Shown here piece after piece: positions 9,255-17,368 of a DNA stretch of 64,000 bases. The position numbers and the translations under genes were made by a program. Every line of letters starts with the position of its first letter. Within the stretch, counting starts at the first letter, position 1. Source of the stretch: Rhizobium sp. ICMP 5592 (lineage in GTDB: Bacteria; Pseudomonadota; Alphaproteobacteria; Rhizobiales; Rhizobiaceae); assembly GCF_009498525.1 (NCBI RefSeq), contig NZ_QSNT01000009.1:62001-126000 (forward strand), given 5' to 3'. Under the pieces are notes generated by a model. That model made no database searches and had not been told where the DNA came from. It saw nothing but the letters and a program-made list of their open reading frames with translations.

Positions 9255-9283
9255 ACCATCGATAACTATCGCTTATCGATGGT
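9255..9283. repeat. 11-bp inverted repeat with 7-bp spacer, candidate recombinase core site
   Basis: Perfect arms ACCATCGATAA (9255-9265) and TTATCGATGGT (9273-9283) flank the spacer CTATCGC. Tyrosine recombinase core sites typically have 11-13 bp arms and a 6-8 bp spacer. This one lies 84 bp before the tyrosine recombinase start, in the gap to the divergent RHE_PE00001-type gene. It could also be a transcription-factor operator. Confidence 0.45.
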
Positions 9284-9367
9284 AGTTGATCTGGAGTCGC
9301 AAATCAGAAAGAATCGCAGCAAATCACGGTCCTCGCGGCCGGCGAAACCCGCCATTTTGGAGCGTCC

Positions 9368-10516
9368 GTGGCCAAACCCAAGACATCACTGACCGCCGTG
9401 GAGCGACGCACCGAAGAGCTCGACACGATAGCCGCGGTGCTGCCGATCGAGCGCCGCGACGAACTCGCCGAGCTGCTCACCGACCAGGACGTCGAAACGC
9501 TGCGCCATCTCGTCAACCAGGGCATGGGCGACAACACACTGCGCGCCCTGACCTCGGATCTGACCTATCTGGAAGCCTGGGGATTGGCCGCCACCGGAAA
9601 GTCCCTGCCCTGGCCGGCGCCAGAAGCGCTGCTCTTAAAATTCGTCGCCCATCATCTCTGGGACCCAAAACGCCGCGAAACCGATTCCGATCACGGCATG
9701 CCTGTAGACGTCGACGAAAACTTGCGCAGCCAGGGATTTCTCAAATCCGCTGGTCCGCATGCGCCATCGACCGTGCGCCGTCGGCTGGCCAACTGGTCGA
9801 CCCTGACCAAGTGGCGCGGCTTGGACGGCGCCTTCGCCTCCCCTGCCCTCAAGTCGGCCATCCGCCTCGCCGTGCGCGCCGTCCCCCGGACGCGGGGTCG
9901 CAAGAGCGCAAAGGCGGTCACCGGTGACGTGCTGGCAAAGCTGCTGGCCACCTGCGCCAGCGACAGCCTGCGCGATCTGCGGGACCGGGCGATCCTGATG
10001 GTCGCCTTTGCCTCCGGCGGTCGCCGGCGCAGCGAGATCGCCGGGCTGCGCCGCGAACAGTTGACGGTCGAGCCGCCGATTCCGGTCGAAGGCGGGAGCC
10101 CCCTCCCCTCTCTCGCCATCCATCTCGGCCGCACCAAGACGACCAGCGGCGACGAGGACGACGTTGTCTACCTGACCGGTCGGCCGGTGGAGGCGCTGAA
10201 TGCCTGGATGATGGCTGCGAAGATCGACAGCGGCAGCGTGTTTCGGGCGATCGGGCGATGGGGGACTGTTTCGCGACGGGCGATCGATCCGCAGTCGGTC
10301 AATGCGATCATCAAGCAGCGGGTGGAACTGGCTGGATTAGAGCGTGGGGAGTTTTCGGCGCACGGGCTACGATCTGGATATCTGACCGAGGCTGCCAACC
10401 GTGGAATTCCCCTGCCCGAGGCGATGGAGCAGTCAAGACACCGCTCGGTGCAGCAGGCGTCGAGCTACTACAACAGCGCCTCAAGGCGGACAGGGAAAGC
10501 CGCACGCCTACTATGA
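9368..10516 (+). CDS. Tyrosine-type site-specific recombinase
   Basis: Encodes 382 residues from a GTG with GGAG six bases upstream. The N-terminal half resembles a SAM-like core-binding domain (LRHLVNQGMGDNTLRALTSDL). The catalytic domain shows the expected residues: Arg in SGGRRRSEIAGLR, His and Arg in SAHGLRSGYLT, His in QSRHRSVQQ and a C-terminal Tyr in ASSYYNSA. All catalytic positions seem intact. Such recombinases on rhizobial plasmids may resolve multimers or mobilise segments. The nearby palindrome at 9255-9283 is a candidate target. There is no excisionase gene beside it. Confidence 0.85.
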   Translation: MAKPKTSLTAVERRTEELDTIAAVLPIERRDELAELLTDQDVETLRHLVNQGMGDNTLRALTSDLTYLEAWGLAATGKSLPWPAPEALLLKFVAHHLWDPKRRETDSDHGMPVDVDENLRSQGFLKSAGPHAPSTVRRRLANWSTLTKWRGLDGAFASPALKSAIRLAVRAVPRTRGRKSAKAVTGDVLAKLLATCASDSLRDLRDRAILMVAFASGGRRRSEIAGLRREQLTVEPPIPVEGGSPLPSLAIHLGRTKTTSGDEDDVVYLTGRPVEALNAWMMAAKIDSGSVFRAIGRWGTVSRRAIDPQSVNAIIKQRVELAGLERGEFSAHGLRSGYLTEAANRGIPLPEAMEQSRHRSVQQASSYYNSASRRTGKAARLL

Positions 10517-10656
10517 CAGCTGTCGGCGGGAGAAATCATTCTGGAGCGATTCACCCTTCCGTCACGCTCCCGTCATAGGCTCTGGCTCTAAACACGAATA
10601 ATCCAAACCTAAAACACGGTTTAATCCAGTTTTGTTTGAAAAGTTGAGCGCGAAAA

Positions 10657-11361
10657 ATGACGGAAGCCGTATCAGTCCAACTCCAATTAACACAGATCCC
10701 CGATCGTATTCTCGGCCTGGCGATCGCTGCCCTTCACCAAGCAAACACGCATGCTGTCTTCATGGATCCCGGTAACGAGCACTGGAGCCTCATGTCGGTT
10801 CTGAATACCGCACATGCTGGCGAACTGTTCATCAAGTCGATTATCGCGAACGTGCATCCCCTCCTCGTCTTCAAGAAGGTCGATCCAAGCGCGATACCGA
10901 CCGACGAGACAGAGATAGCCACGCTTCTTTCAACCGGTATGACCCATAACTTCGAGAAATTGCCGTCGGTGCTTTTGGCAACGACGGGCATTTCTGTTCC
11001 TGATCTGGCCCTGTTCGAACGGCTTAGGAAGGCCCGCAATTCCATTCAACATTTCTGTCCGCCCGACGGTGAAGAAGATCCCAGCGCGCTTTCGCTCGAG
11101 TTCATTTACTCAATCATTGACCCTCTAATCCACGCGCAGTTCGGACTCTTCGCCATTGAGTACCACGAGGACCACAACGTCAGTTACGACTATGTCGTCG
11201 GAACGCTTCTCAGGCGGCAGATCCGTTTTTCTGTTCCCGAGGATTTTGCTGTCACCGAAGTTGAGCTCGAGGAAGAAATCGACGGCGCATCAGAGTCTTA
11301 TAAAGCATGGTTCCGATTGGAGCTTCAGCGTATCGGTAAAGCCGATCTCATCACCTTTTGA
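10657..11361 (+). CDS. Second HEPN-like protein
   Basis: Encodes 234 residues. RNSIQH (Arg127 to His132) fits the RX4H HEPN signature and is preceded by a helix (LALFERLRKA). The N-terminal 60 residues contain another helix with NTAHAGELFIKSII, similar in type to the first HEPN helix. The C-terminal 70 residues are acidic and unassigned. It has no clear ribosome binding site and stands alone, 140 bp after the recombinase gene. It is not obviously a duplicate of the gene at 6882-7898, since only the HEPN-type features are shared. Confidence 0.45.
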   Translation: MTEAVSVQLQLTQIPDRILGLAIAALHQANTHAVFMDPGNEHWSLMSVLNTAHAGELFIKSIIANVHPLLVFKKVDPSAIPTDETEIATLLSTGMTHNFEKLPSVLLATTGISVPDLALFERLRKARNSIQHFCPPDGEEDPSALSLEFIYSIIDPLIHAQFGLFAIEYHEDHNVSYDYVVGTLLRRQIRFSVPEDFAVTEVELEEEIDGASESYKAWFRLELQRIGKADLITF

Positions 11362-11759
11362 TGGCGTAGCGTTGATCGCTCGTCAAACAATGGTTGGCGT
11401 GAACGCGGCGAAATAATCGGACGGTCTCCTGCGCTCCGCCTGGTCCCATCCGGACGGCAGCGGCTGCCCGAAACCGGATCTTCCTCGAGGATCTGGTCAC
11501 GTTTGCGCAGACGTGGCTCCTGACGGTAAAGCAACTCCGACTAGTCCCATAGCTGGGGAAAAGTTGGTGCTTTCCTCAACAACAAAGTCCATGACTGGAT
11601 TGGTGAGCGGCTTCGCAGTGCCGTACATCGACCGGTCCAGAAAAGCCCAAGGACTCGGAGCTGTTTGCGCGGTCTCGCCGCAGACGCATGAGCAACGAGC
11701 TCGACGCTATCAGCACGATCCCGATTACACCAGCCGGACAAACTCGTCACCGCGCCCTC
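11362..11759. other. 398-bp gap downstream of repC, nothing recognised
   Basis: The interval between the HEPN-like gene and the end of repC has short open frames on both strands, none with a ribosome binding site or a recognisable product. I see no terminator with a convincing T-run. No match to the repABC parS pattern (GTTN4GCN4AAC) was found by eye. Confidence 0.4.
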
Positions 11760-12974
11760 CTAACCTGCCTTCCGATCGGTCGATATATTGGCGCGGATAA
11801 GCGCCATCAGCATTGGCCCGATTGAAAACTTGCCTTCTTCGGCCCGCCGCGTCAGATCCCGCAAGTAACCGCCGGCGGAATTGATATGTCCCCCCCGCTC
11901 AAGAATGCAAGCGATCGCTGCGGCCGCCATTTCAGGGCCCAGGACATCGCAAGCATCCTGATAGGCCGACGGACTCACGCCGAGCATTGATCGAACCGTA
12001 ATCGCGGCAGACATCAACTCGCGCCAACTGTTGATCGTGCCGCTTGGTGCATACATCGCCACATCCGGGCAAGCCCTCAGCACCAATCCCAGTGGGAATG
12101 CCTTGATCGGCTCATTCGTCTGCCTGATGGCCTGGTTCGATTTCACGCCCTGCTCTTTTTCGGAGCGAGGTTCAGATTCATAGATGGATTCGGTTTTTGA
12201 ATTCTGTATGTGATGACGGTTTTCGTCATCATTGCTGTCGGAATTCTCCGAAATTAACTGATTTTCCAGCGTGTTAATCATTTCCTCGCGGAGCATGGAC
12301 AGCTCATCGAGAATATCGATCAGCGCTTCGGGCGTTCGAGCCTTCGATATCTGGGAAATGAGCCCTACAAAATGGGCTTCGATCTTTCCCCAATCGCCGG
12401 ACGCACCCTCTTCCATGGCGGCGGTCAGTATCTTGCGGATATCCCGCCGGCAGAGCGAAATACGCTCCTTGACGACTTTCAGCTGTTTTCGCTCGGCGGC
12501 AACCTGCTGGGCTAACCGGGCCAATTCCTCTGAGCGAGCCAGAAGCGGCGCCAAATTGAACCCGAAGGCCTCCTCGACTGTCCCAGCGCGATCCTTTCGC
12601 GCGTATCGTTTGCCGTTCGGGCTGTCCTTGCGATGGATCATCCCAGCATTGACGAGGATCGCCAGATTTTCGCGGAGCGTCGTTCCTGCGATGCCGTTGG
12701 CACGGGTCGCGAGTTGCGCGTTCGATGGGAAGACCACCAGTTTTGTCCCATCGACCAAATTCGACTCTGGATAAAACGACAGCAGTGCATTGAGCACCGA
12801 CAATGCGCGGTCGCGCAGCCCAAGCAAGGACCGGGCATCGCAGACATCCCGATAGATCTTCCACTTGTCGACCGATTTTCCCGGTTTGATTTTCGACGAT
12901 TCCATCTGACCCTTAATCAAGGCAAGACTCATCGTTCGCCGCCCAAAGGGCGTCGTCACATTTCCAACCTGCAT
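11760..12974 (-). CDS. repC: Plasmid replication initiator RepC
   Basis: Encodes 404 residues from the ATG at 12974 (MQVGNVTTPFGRR). An AAGG lies 8 bases upstream, which favours this start over the GTG at 12983. The conserved N-terminal TTPFGRRxMSLAL motif and the following winged-helix segment (TRANGIAGTTLRENLAILVNAG) are typical of RepC. RepC is the essential initiator of repABC plasmids and binds the origin inside its own gene. It is the last gene of the repA-repB-repC operon, and its expression is usually limited by a small antisense RNA in the repB-repC gap. Confidence 0.95.
   Translation of the reverse strand: MQVGNVTTPFGRRTMSLALIKGQMESSKIKPGKSVDKWKIYRDVCDARSLLGLRDRALSVLNALLSFYPESNLVDGTKLVVFPSNAQLATRANGIAGTTLRENLAILVNAGMIHRKDSPNGKRYARKDRAGTVEEAFGFNLAPLLARSEELARLAQQVAAERKQLKVVKERISLCRRDIRKILTAAMEEGASGDWGKIEAHFVGLISQISKARTPEALIDILDELSMLREEMINTLENQLISENSDSNDDENRHHIQNSKTESIYESEPRSEKEQGVKSNQAIRQTNEPIKAFPLGLVLRACPDVAMYAPSGTINSWRELMSAAITVRSMLGVSPSAYQDACDVLGPEMAAAAIACILERGGHINSAGGYLRDLTRRAEEGKFSIGPMLMALIRANISTDRKAG
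12211..12231. other. oriV: Candidate oriV element inside repC
   Basis: In repABC plasmids the replication origin lies within repC, in an AT-rich part. Here the stretch around 12160-12270 is clearly richer in A and T than the rest of repC. It contains a perfect 8-bp inverted repeat TGATGACG (12211-12218) and CGTCATCA (12224-12231) with a 5-base loop. Assignment as origin follows from family knowledge plus composition and is not proven here. Confidence 0.45.
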
Positions 12975-13033
12975 TTCCTTCACCTTCGTTTAGGCAAAAG
13001 AGGTCCGATCACCCGAAACGGCGCCAAAGACTC

Positions 13034-13062
13034 TTGACTATGATTCGTGGAAATGTGATTCT
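13034..13062 (+). promoter_or_regulatory. Candidate promoter of the repABC antisense RNA
   Basis: TTGACT (13034-13039) and GATTCT (13057-13062) are separated by 17 bases on the strand opposite to repABC. This would start transcription near 13069, inside the repB-repC gap, as expected for the counter-transcribed RNA of repABC plasmids. Confidence 0.6.
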
Positions 13063-13068
13063 CAATCC

Positions 13069-13124
13069 TGCGAGAGATATGAGAGAGGCTTCCACGACGG
13101 TAACGTTTGGGGGCCTTTTTCTTT
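13069..13124 (+). ncRNA. Counter-transcribed RNA (ctRNA / inc-alpha) of repABC
   Basis: The repB-repC gap carries, on the strand opposite to repABC, a sigma70-like promoter and about 17 bases later a terminator hairpin followed by T's, giving an RNA of roughly 55 nt. This position, size and orientation match the small antisense RNA that represses repC and acts as an incompatibility determinant in repABC plasmids. The exact ends are estimates. Confidence 0.65.
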
Positions 13125-13125
13125 T
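13086..13125 (+). terminator. Intrinsic terminator of the ctRNA
   Basis: AGGCTTCC (13086-13093) pairs with GGGGGCCT (13109-13116), allowing two G-U pairs, across a 15-base loop. It is followed by TTTTTCTTTT. In the sense direction the complementary structure lies just before repC. Confidence 0.6.
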
Positions 13126-13130
13126 GCGGT

Positions 13131-14117
13131 TTAGTCTCCTCGTTGTTTCTCATTTTCCCTGTATTCCTCGTAGAGGCGCTCCAGGTTCACTGAAAGAAAC
13201 TGTCCGAATTTGCTGGCGTCCGCTGCTTTAAGGGAAAGCGAAAACGTCTTGCCGGTATTCTTGTACTCGGCCACCAGCGAGCCATCCCCGGGCGACCACG
13301 TGTTTGGTTGCGAAGCACGCTTCTGGCTCTTTTTGGGCTTTTTGAGTTCGGCCAAGATAAGGTTGAAGCGGTCGTCAGATTTTGCCTGCCTGAGGTGCTC
13401 CTCACCAATGACGGCACTGGCTTTGGCTAGGTTCTCCGGACGCTCTATCAGTTGGGCAAGCTCCAGCCATCGATCCCGGCCTATGCCTTTTGCGGCACCG
13501 ATGGCCGCGGATATGTTCGTTGGCACTCGCCCCGTAACTGACAGCATCCGCGTGAGCATTGGCGCATCGGTTGAGAGGGCTACTACGATCGTTTGACGCT
13601 CATAACCTAGATCGACGAGTCTTTGCGCGAAGACCGCACGTTCGATGAATGACAGATTTTCACGGGCGGAGTTTTCCTGTCCCTGGGCGATAACGTGCTC
13701 AATGTCGCCCACTTCCTTGACAACGGCCCGAACCGGTCGATTGAGAAGCTTTGCCACACGGACCCGGCGGTGCCCAAAAACGACCTGATAACGCCCATCC
13801 ACTTTCGGATGCGGCCGGACCATGACCGGCGAGTCCTGACCCCTCTCGCGGATAGCCTCAACAAGCTGCGAAAACGCGAACTCATCCTCCTCCAATCGGT
13901 CCGATACAAACGATCCGTCGATCCGGTCTGGGTCCAAATCGACGACAGCTTCGCCCTGCAAGATTTGTTCGGCCTTGGCCGCCTTTTCAGCGAGCTCGCC
14001 CAACGAGCTGATCATTGAACGGGAGGCGCCGTGCGTTGCATAGCCAGGTGTAGCCTTGCGTTCGGGCCGAACGCCGTCGGGGCCAGTTATGTTTGCGAAA
14101 ACATCCTTACGCGCCAT
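13131..14117 (-). CDS. repB: Plasmid partitioning protein RepB (ParB family)
   Basis: Encodes 328 residues. It has the ParB N-terminal domain with FGHRRVRVAKLLNRPVRA and the box II-like GQENSARENLSFIERAVFAQ, a central helix-turn-helix region and a basic C-terminus. RepB binds the centromere-like parS sites and works with RepA in segregation and in repression of the operon. It lies between repA (83-bp gap upstream) and repC (156-bp gap with the ctRNA), in the usual repABC order. Confidence 0.95.
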   Translation of the reverse strand: MARKDVFANITGPDGVRPERKATPGYATHGASRSMISSLGELAEKAAKAEQILQGEAVVDLDPDRIDGSFVSDRLEEDEFAFSQLVEAIRERGQDSPVMVRPHPKVDGRYQVVFGHRRVRVAKLLNRPVRAVVKEVGDIEHVIAQGQENSARENLSFIERAVFAQRLVDLGYERQTIVVALSTDAPMLTRMLSVTGRVPTNISAAIGAAKGIGRDRWLELAQLIERPENLAKASAVIGEEHLRQAKSDDRFNLILAELKKPKKSQKRASQPNTWSPGDGSLVAEYKNTGKTFSLSLKAADASKFGQFLSVNLERLYEEYRENEKQRGD

Positions 14118-14200
14118 GTTGTTCGCTCCAATTCTTACCTAAACCTTTGTAGCGATTGGAAAAACCGTCGATATGTACGGCTGACAAAATTTCCCGCACC

Positions 14201-15379
14201 TCACCGCCCCCAAGCACTGTTCATCAGTTCGATGACTTCTGCATTTACGAGGTCCAATGCTTCCCGCGCCCGATCATAGGTCGCAGGGGTGAATTGCGAG
14301 CGCTCGACCTCATAAAGCGATTGTTTGGTGAGACCCGCATCGGAGATCGCCGTGGATTTTACCATGTGGTTTTTCATCATCTGCTGCGCAAACATCGACT
14401 GCATGAATCCGACCATTTGCTGCTGAGGGATGTCCATCGGTTCATACCGGGTGATCAAATACCGGAACCAATCGAGGTCAACCTTGACCCCCGCACCCTC
14501 TATGCTTTTTAGAATGTTACCCAGCATCAGGAGAAACTGAGACATCGACATGATGTCCAACATCTGCGGATGAACGGTGATCAGAACCGAGGTCGCAGCG
14601 GTCAGCGCGGTCAGGGTGAGATAGCCAAGCTGGGGAGGGCAGTCGACAACGACAACATCGTAACGGCCGTCAACCTCAGAAAGGGCATCGCCGATCCTCG
14701 TGTAAAAAAGCTTGCCGGCCGTCGAATCCTTCTGCTGCATCGCCAATGGCGTTTCATACTCGTACTCCTGCAATTCGAGGTTTGCAGGAACGATGTCGAG
14801 ATTTGGAAAATTCGTAGGCTGGATAATTTCGGTGATTGATTTCCTCGCCTCGTCATAGCGAAGGGTCTCGTAGAAAGACGGCTTCTCGTCCAGTTCCGGC
14901 TGAATGCCATAAAGCGCTGTCAGCGAAGCTTGCGGGTCCAGGTCGACGGCCAAGACCCGATAGCCGCGCAGCGCAAGATATTGCGCGAGATGTGCCGCAG
15001 TCGTCGTTTTTCCGGAGCCACCTTTGAAATTTACGACAGCAATTACTTGAAGCTTCTCGCGGCCCGTACGGTGAGGTACGCGATCAAGCACTGAACGCAA
15101 TTCGTTGATTTGGTCCGCCGTATAGTAGCGGCGTCCTGTCGGCGTTACCGACGGTTCGACGCCTTTTCCTTGCAAATGCAGTTTCTTGAGATAACTCTGC
15201 GAGACACCGACGAATTCGGCGACCTCAGCGAGCGAGAACTGGCGAAGGGTCTTCTGAGCATTGGGGGGAAACTTGTCGATGCGGAGCATGTCGAGCTTGC
15301 TCGAGATGTCGCCACCCTGATCGAGGATTACATCCGCAAAGCTCATGTATGGCTCCAAAACCGGCTTTGTCACGTTCAT
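14201..15379 (-). CDS. repA: Plasmid partitioning protein RepA (ParA family)
   Basis: Encodes 392 residues. An N-terminal helix-turn-helix (LAEVAEFVGVSQSYLKKL) is followed by a deviant Walker A motif NFKGGSGKTTTAAH and by VVDCPPQLGYLT, the Walker B region of ParA ATPases. RepA drives plasmid segregation and represses repABC, with RepB as co-repressor. It is the first gene of the operon. The upstream 377-bp gap to traI contains several dyads that may be its operator and the TraR-controlled promoters. Confidence 0.95.
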   Translation of the reverse strand: MNVTKPVLEPYMSFADVILDQGGDISSKLDMLRIDKFPPNAQKTLRQFSLAEVAEFVGVSQSYLKKLHLQGKGVEPSVTPTGRRYYTADQINELRSVLDRVPHRTGREKLQVIAVVNFKGGSGKTTTAAHLAQYLALRGYRVLAVDLDPQASLTALYGIQPELDEKPSFYETLRYDEARKSITEIIQPTNFPNLDIVPANLELQEYEYETPLAMQQKDSTAGKLFYTRIGDALSEVDGRYDVVVVDCPPQLGYLTLTALTAATSVLITVHPQMLDIMSMSQFLLMLGNILKSIEGAGVKVDLDWFRYLITRYEPMDIPQQQMVGFMQSMFAQQMMKNHMVKSTAISDAGLTKQSLYEVERSQFTPATYDRAREALDLVNAEVIELMNSAWGR

Positions 15380-15472
15380 TTGCCTAAAAGCCCTCAGTCA
15401 CGATATTTTTCTGGAAATCAGAATTTATCGACACTGTGGCCCGATTCCCCCTTAGTGACAAGAGAAATAGGA

Positions 15473-15487
15473 TTAACCAATGGTTAA
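15473..15487. promoter_or_regulatory. Palindrome upstream of repA, candidate RepA/RepB operator
   Basis: TTAACC-AAT-GGTTAA is a perfect 6-bp inverted repeat about 95 bp before the repA start. The position suits an operator of the repABC operon. It does not match the 16-bp parS pattern described for repABC plasmids. Confidence 0.4.
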
Positions 15488-15549
15488 CGCGAAATCGACG
15501 GTTTGCACGGCAACAAATTCTTTTTCTTGCGTTTTCATATATTTAGAAA

Positions 15550-15566
15550 GCGGCAAGGCCTGCCGC
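15550..15566. promoter_or_regulatory. GC-rich dyad in the repA-traI gap
   Basis: GCGGCA-AGGCC-TGCCGC is a perfect 6-bp inverted repeat between the two divergent transcription units. It may be a protein-binding site or part of a transcript hairpin. Confidence 0.35.
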
Positions 15567-15581
15567 GTTCATGCTCTGTTT

Positions 15582-15599
15582 TACTGTGAATCCTACAAT
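15582..15599 (-). promoter_or_regulatory. 18-bp element pointing toward repA
   Basis: Read on the minus strand this is ATTGTAGGATTCACAGTA. The identical 18 bases occur at 35026-35043 before traC. The first 11 bases occur again at 15680-15690, in the opposite direction, before traI. The three copies therefore precede repABC, traI-trb and traCDG, the three transcription units known in Ti plasmids to be activated by TraR. Confidence 0.55.
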
Positions 15600-15663
15600 G
15601 CGGCTGCTTTTATGAGGTAGCATAAGGCCGCCATCGATCGCTCTTTGTCGCTTGTCGTGACCG

Positions 15664-15675
15664 ACTCACGTGAGT
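15664..15675. promoter_or_regulatory. Perfect palindrome upstream of traI, candidate tra-box variant
   Basis: ACTCACGTGAGT is a perfect 12-bp palindrome about 80 bp before the traI start, just upstream of the ATTGTAGGATT element. TraR-type LuxR proteins bind about 18-bp dyads in this kind of position. It does not match the classical Ti plasmid tra box, so the assignment is tentative. Confidence 0.4.
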
Positions 15676-15679
15676 GCGA

Positions 15680-15690
15680 ATTGTAGGATT
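15680..15690 (+). promoter_or_regulatory. ATTGTAGGATT element pointing toward traI
   Basis: An 11-bp copy of the element found before repA and traC, here followed by ATACAA, which gives a possible TATACA -10 box. It is inverted relative to the repA-side copy. Confidence 0.5.
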
Positions 15691-15756
15691 ATACAACTGC
15701 CGACCCATCCAAATCTGTGCTGATTTCCCCGCCGACCAACAACGACGGAGAAAATC

Positions 15757-16380
15757 ATGCAGGTTCTCGCTTTCTCAACGCCCCGGACGATCCAAGAAGC
15801 GCATCTCCTTCACATCCACTACCAGCTTCGAGCGCGGGTGTTTTCCGATCGCCTGGGTTGGGAAGTCGATGTAACGGCGGGGTGCGAGTCAGATAGCTTT
15901 GATGCACTTCGGCCGACCTATGTTCTCGCGATCGCAGAGACGGGCCAACTGGCGGGATGCGCGAGGCTCCTTCCTACGCTTGGGCCGACAATGGTGGCGG
16001 ACGTTTTCTCGTCGCTTCTTCCCGGCGGTCGACTCAACGGTCATGCCGCGATGATCGAGAGTTCCCGCTTCTGCGTCGACACTACGCTCGCGGAGGGGAG
16101 GGGGAACGGCTCGGTCCATGAGGCGACGCTGACCATGTTTGCGGGGATCATCGAATGGTCCATGGCGAATGGCTACACCGAGATTGTCACGGTGACCGAT
16201 CTTCGGTTCGAGCGCATCCTCGCTCGCGTCGGATGGCCGCTGCAGCGTTTGGGCGAACCCAAGAAGATTGGCGTGACGATCGCCGTCGCCGGCACCCTCC
16301 CAGCCGATCGCGACACGTTCCTAAGGCTCCGCCCCGCCAACTTCCGTTCTGAACTCACCCCTGTCAGTCAGGCAGCGTAA
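15757..16380 (+). CDS. traI: N-acyl-homoserine-lactone synthase TraI
   Basis: Encodes 207 residues. The invariant LuxI-family residues are present: Arg25, Phe29 and Trp35 in LRARVFSDRLGW, Glu44, Asp46 and Asp49 in ESDSFD, Arg70 in CARLLP, and Glu102 and Arg105 in ESSRFCVD. It should make the AHL signal from SAM and acyl-ACP. It is the first gene of the traI-trb operon, with GGAG before its ATG and only 10 bp before trbB, as in Ti and Sym plasmids. Making the signal in the same operon as the transfer channel gives positive feedback through TraR. Confidence 0.95.
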   Translation: MQVLAFSTPRTIQEAHLLHIHYQLRARVFSDRLGWEVDVTAGCESDSFDALRPTYVLAIAETGQLAGCARLLPTLGPTMVADVFSSLLPGGRLNGHAAMIESSRFCVDTTLAEGRGNGSVHEATLTMFAGIIEWSMANGYTEIVTVTDLRFERILARVGWPLQRLGEPKKIGVTIAVAGTLPADRDTFLRLRPANFRSELTPVSQAA

Positions 16381-16390
16381 GGAGAAATCC

Positions 16391-17368
16391 GTGAACCAGC
16401 TTCGATCCCACCCCCGTCTTGTCCGCAAACTTCAGGAGGCACTCGGCGATCTGCTCTGCGTTGCCCTGGACGACGCGAATGTCGTCGAGATTATGCTCAA
16501 TCCGGACGGAAAGCTGTTCATCGAACGCCTGGGTCACGGCGTTGCGCCTGCCGGCGAGATGTCGTCTGCTGCCGCGGAGATGGTGATCGGAACTGTGGCG
16601 CATGCGCTTCAATCCGAAGTGGACACGGAGCAGCCGATCATCTCCGGCGAGCTGCCGATCGGCGGTCACCGCTTCGAGGGTCTTTTGCCTCCCGTCGTCG
16701 CCAAGCCTGCCTTCACCATTCGGCGTCGGGCATCACGCCTCATTCCGCTTGAGGACTATGTCCGCACTGGCGTGATGACGGACTACCAGGCATCCACGAT
16801 CCGCAGCGCCATTTCCGCGAGGCTCAACATAGTCATTTCCGGGGGAACAGGCTCGGGCAAGACGACGCTTGCGAATGCCGTTATCAACGAGATCGTCAAA
16901 TCGACGCCGGAGGACCGCCTCGTCATTCTTGAGGATACCGCGGAAATACAATGCGCGGCCGACAACGCCGTTCTCCTCCATACCAGCGATTCGATCGACA
17001 TGGCGCGGCTCTTGAAGAGCACCATGCGGCTGCGTCCCGACCGGATCGTCGTTGGCGAAGTCCGCGACGGTGCGGCCTTGACCTTGCTCAAGGCCTGGAA
17101 CACCGGCCACCCGGGCGGCGTGGCGACCATTCATTCGAACACCGCTATGTCGGCGCTACGCCGTCTTGAACAGTTGACGGCCGAAGCAAGCCAACAGCCG
17201 ATGCACGAGGTGATCGGAGAGGCCGTCGATCTGGTCATTTCGATTGAGCGGACGCCGCGCGGGCGGCTTGTTCGCGACATCATCCAAGTCGAGCGGTTCA
17301 TCAACGGACAGTACGAGATCGAACCCGATCAATTCACCGAAGAACAGGAGGCGCGCGATGTCGCGTAA
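16391..17368 (+). CDS. trbB: Conjugal transfer ATPase TrbB (VirB11 family)
   Basis: Encodes 325 residues from a GTG preceded by GGAG. Walker A SGGTGSGKTTL lies at about residues 149-159 and the Walker B region VVGEVRDGAAL follows about 75 residues later, with the histidine box GHPGGVATIHSN. TrbB is a hexameric cytoplasmic ATPase that powers pilus assembly and substrate passage in the type IV secretion channel. The end of the gene overlaps the trbC start. Confidence 0.95.
   Translation: MNQLRSHPRLVRKLQEALGDLLCVALDDANVVEIMLNPDGKLFIERLGHGVAPAGEMSSAAAEMVIGTVAHALQSEVDTEQPIISGELPIGGHRFEGLLPPVVAKPAFTIRRRASRLIPLEDYVRTGVMTDYQASTIRSAISARLNIVISGGTGSGKTTLANAVINEIVKSTPEDRLVILEDTAEIQCAADNAVLLHTSDSIDMARLLKSTMRLRPDRIVVGEVRDGAALTLLKAWNTGHPGGVATIHSNTAMSALRRLEQLTAEASQQPMHEVIGEAVDLVISIERTPRGRLVRDIIQVERFINGQYEIEPDQFTEEQEARDVA

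Noticed and set aside
9177..9392. Short plus-strand frame upstream of the recombinase gene
   Set aside because: No ribosome binding site, overlaps the palindrome and the recombinase start, and the composition is not protein-like.
15473..15487. TTAACC-AAT-GGTTAA as the parS centromere site
   Set aside because: The described repABC parS pattern is a 16-bp dyad GTTN4GCN4AAC; this 15-bp dyad does not match, so it was kept only as a possible operator.
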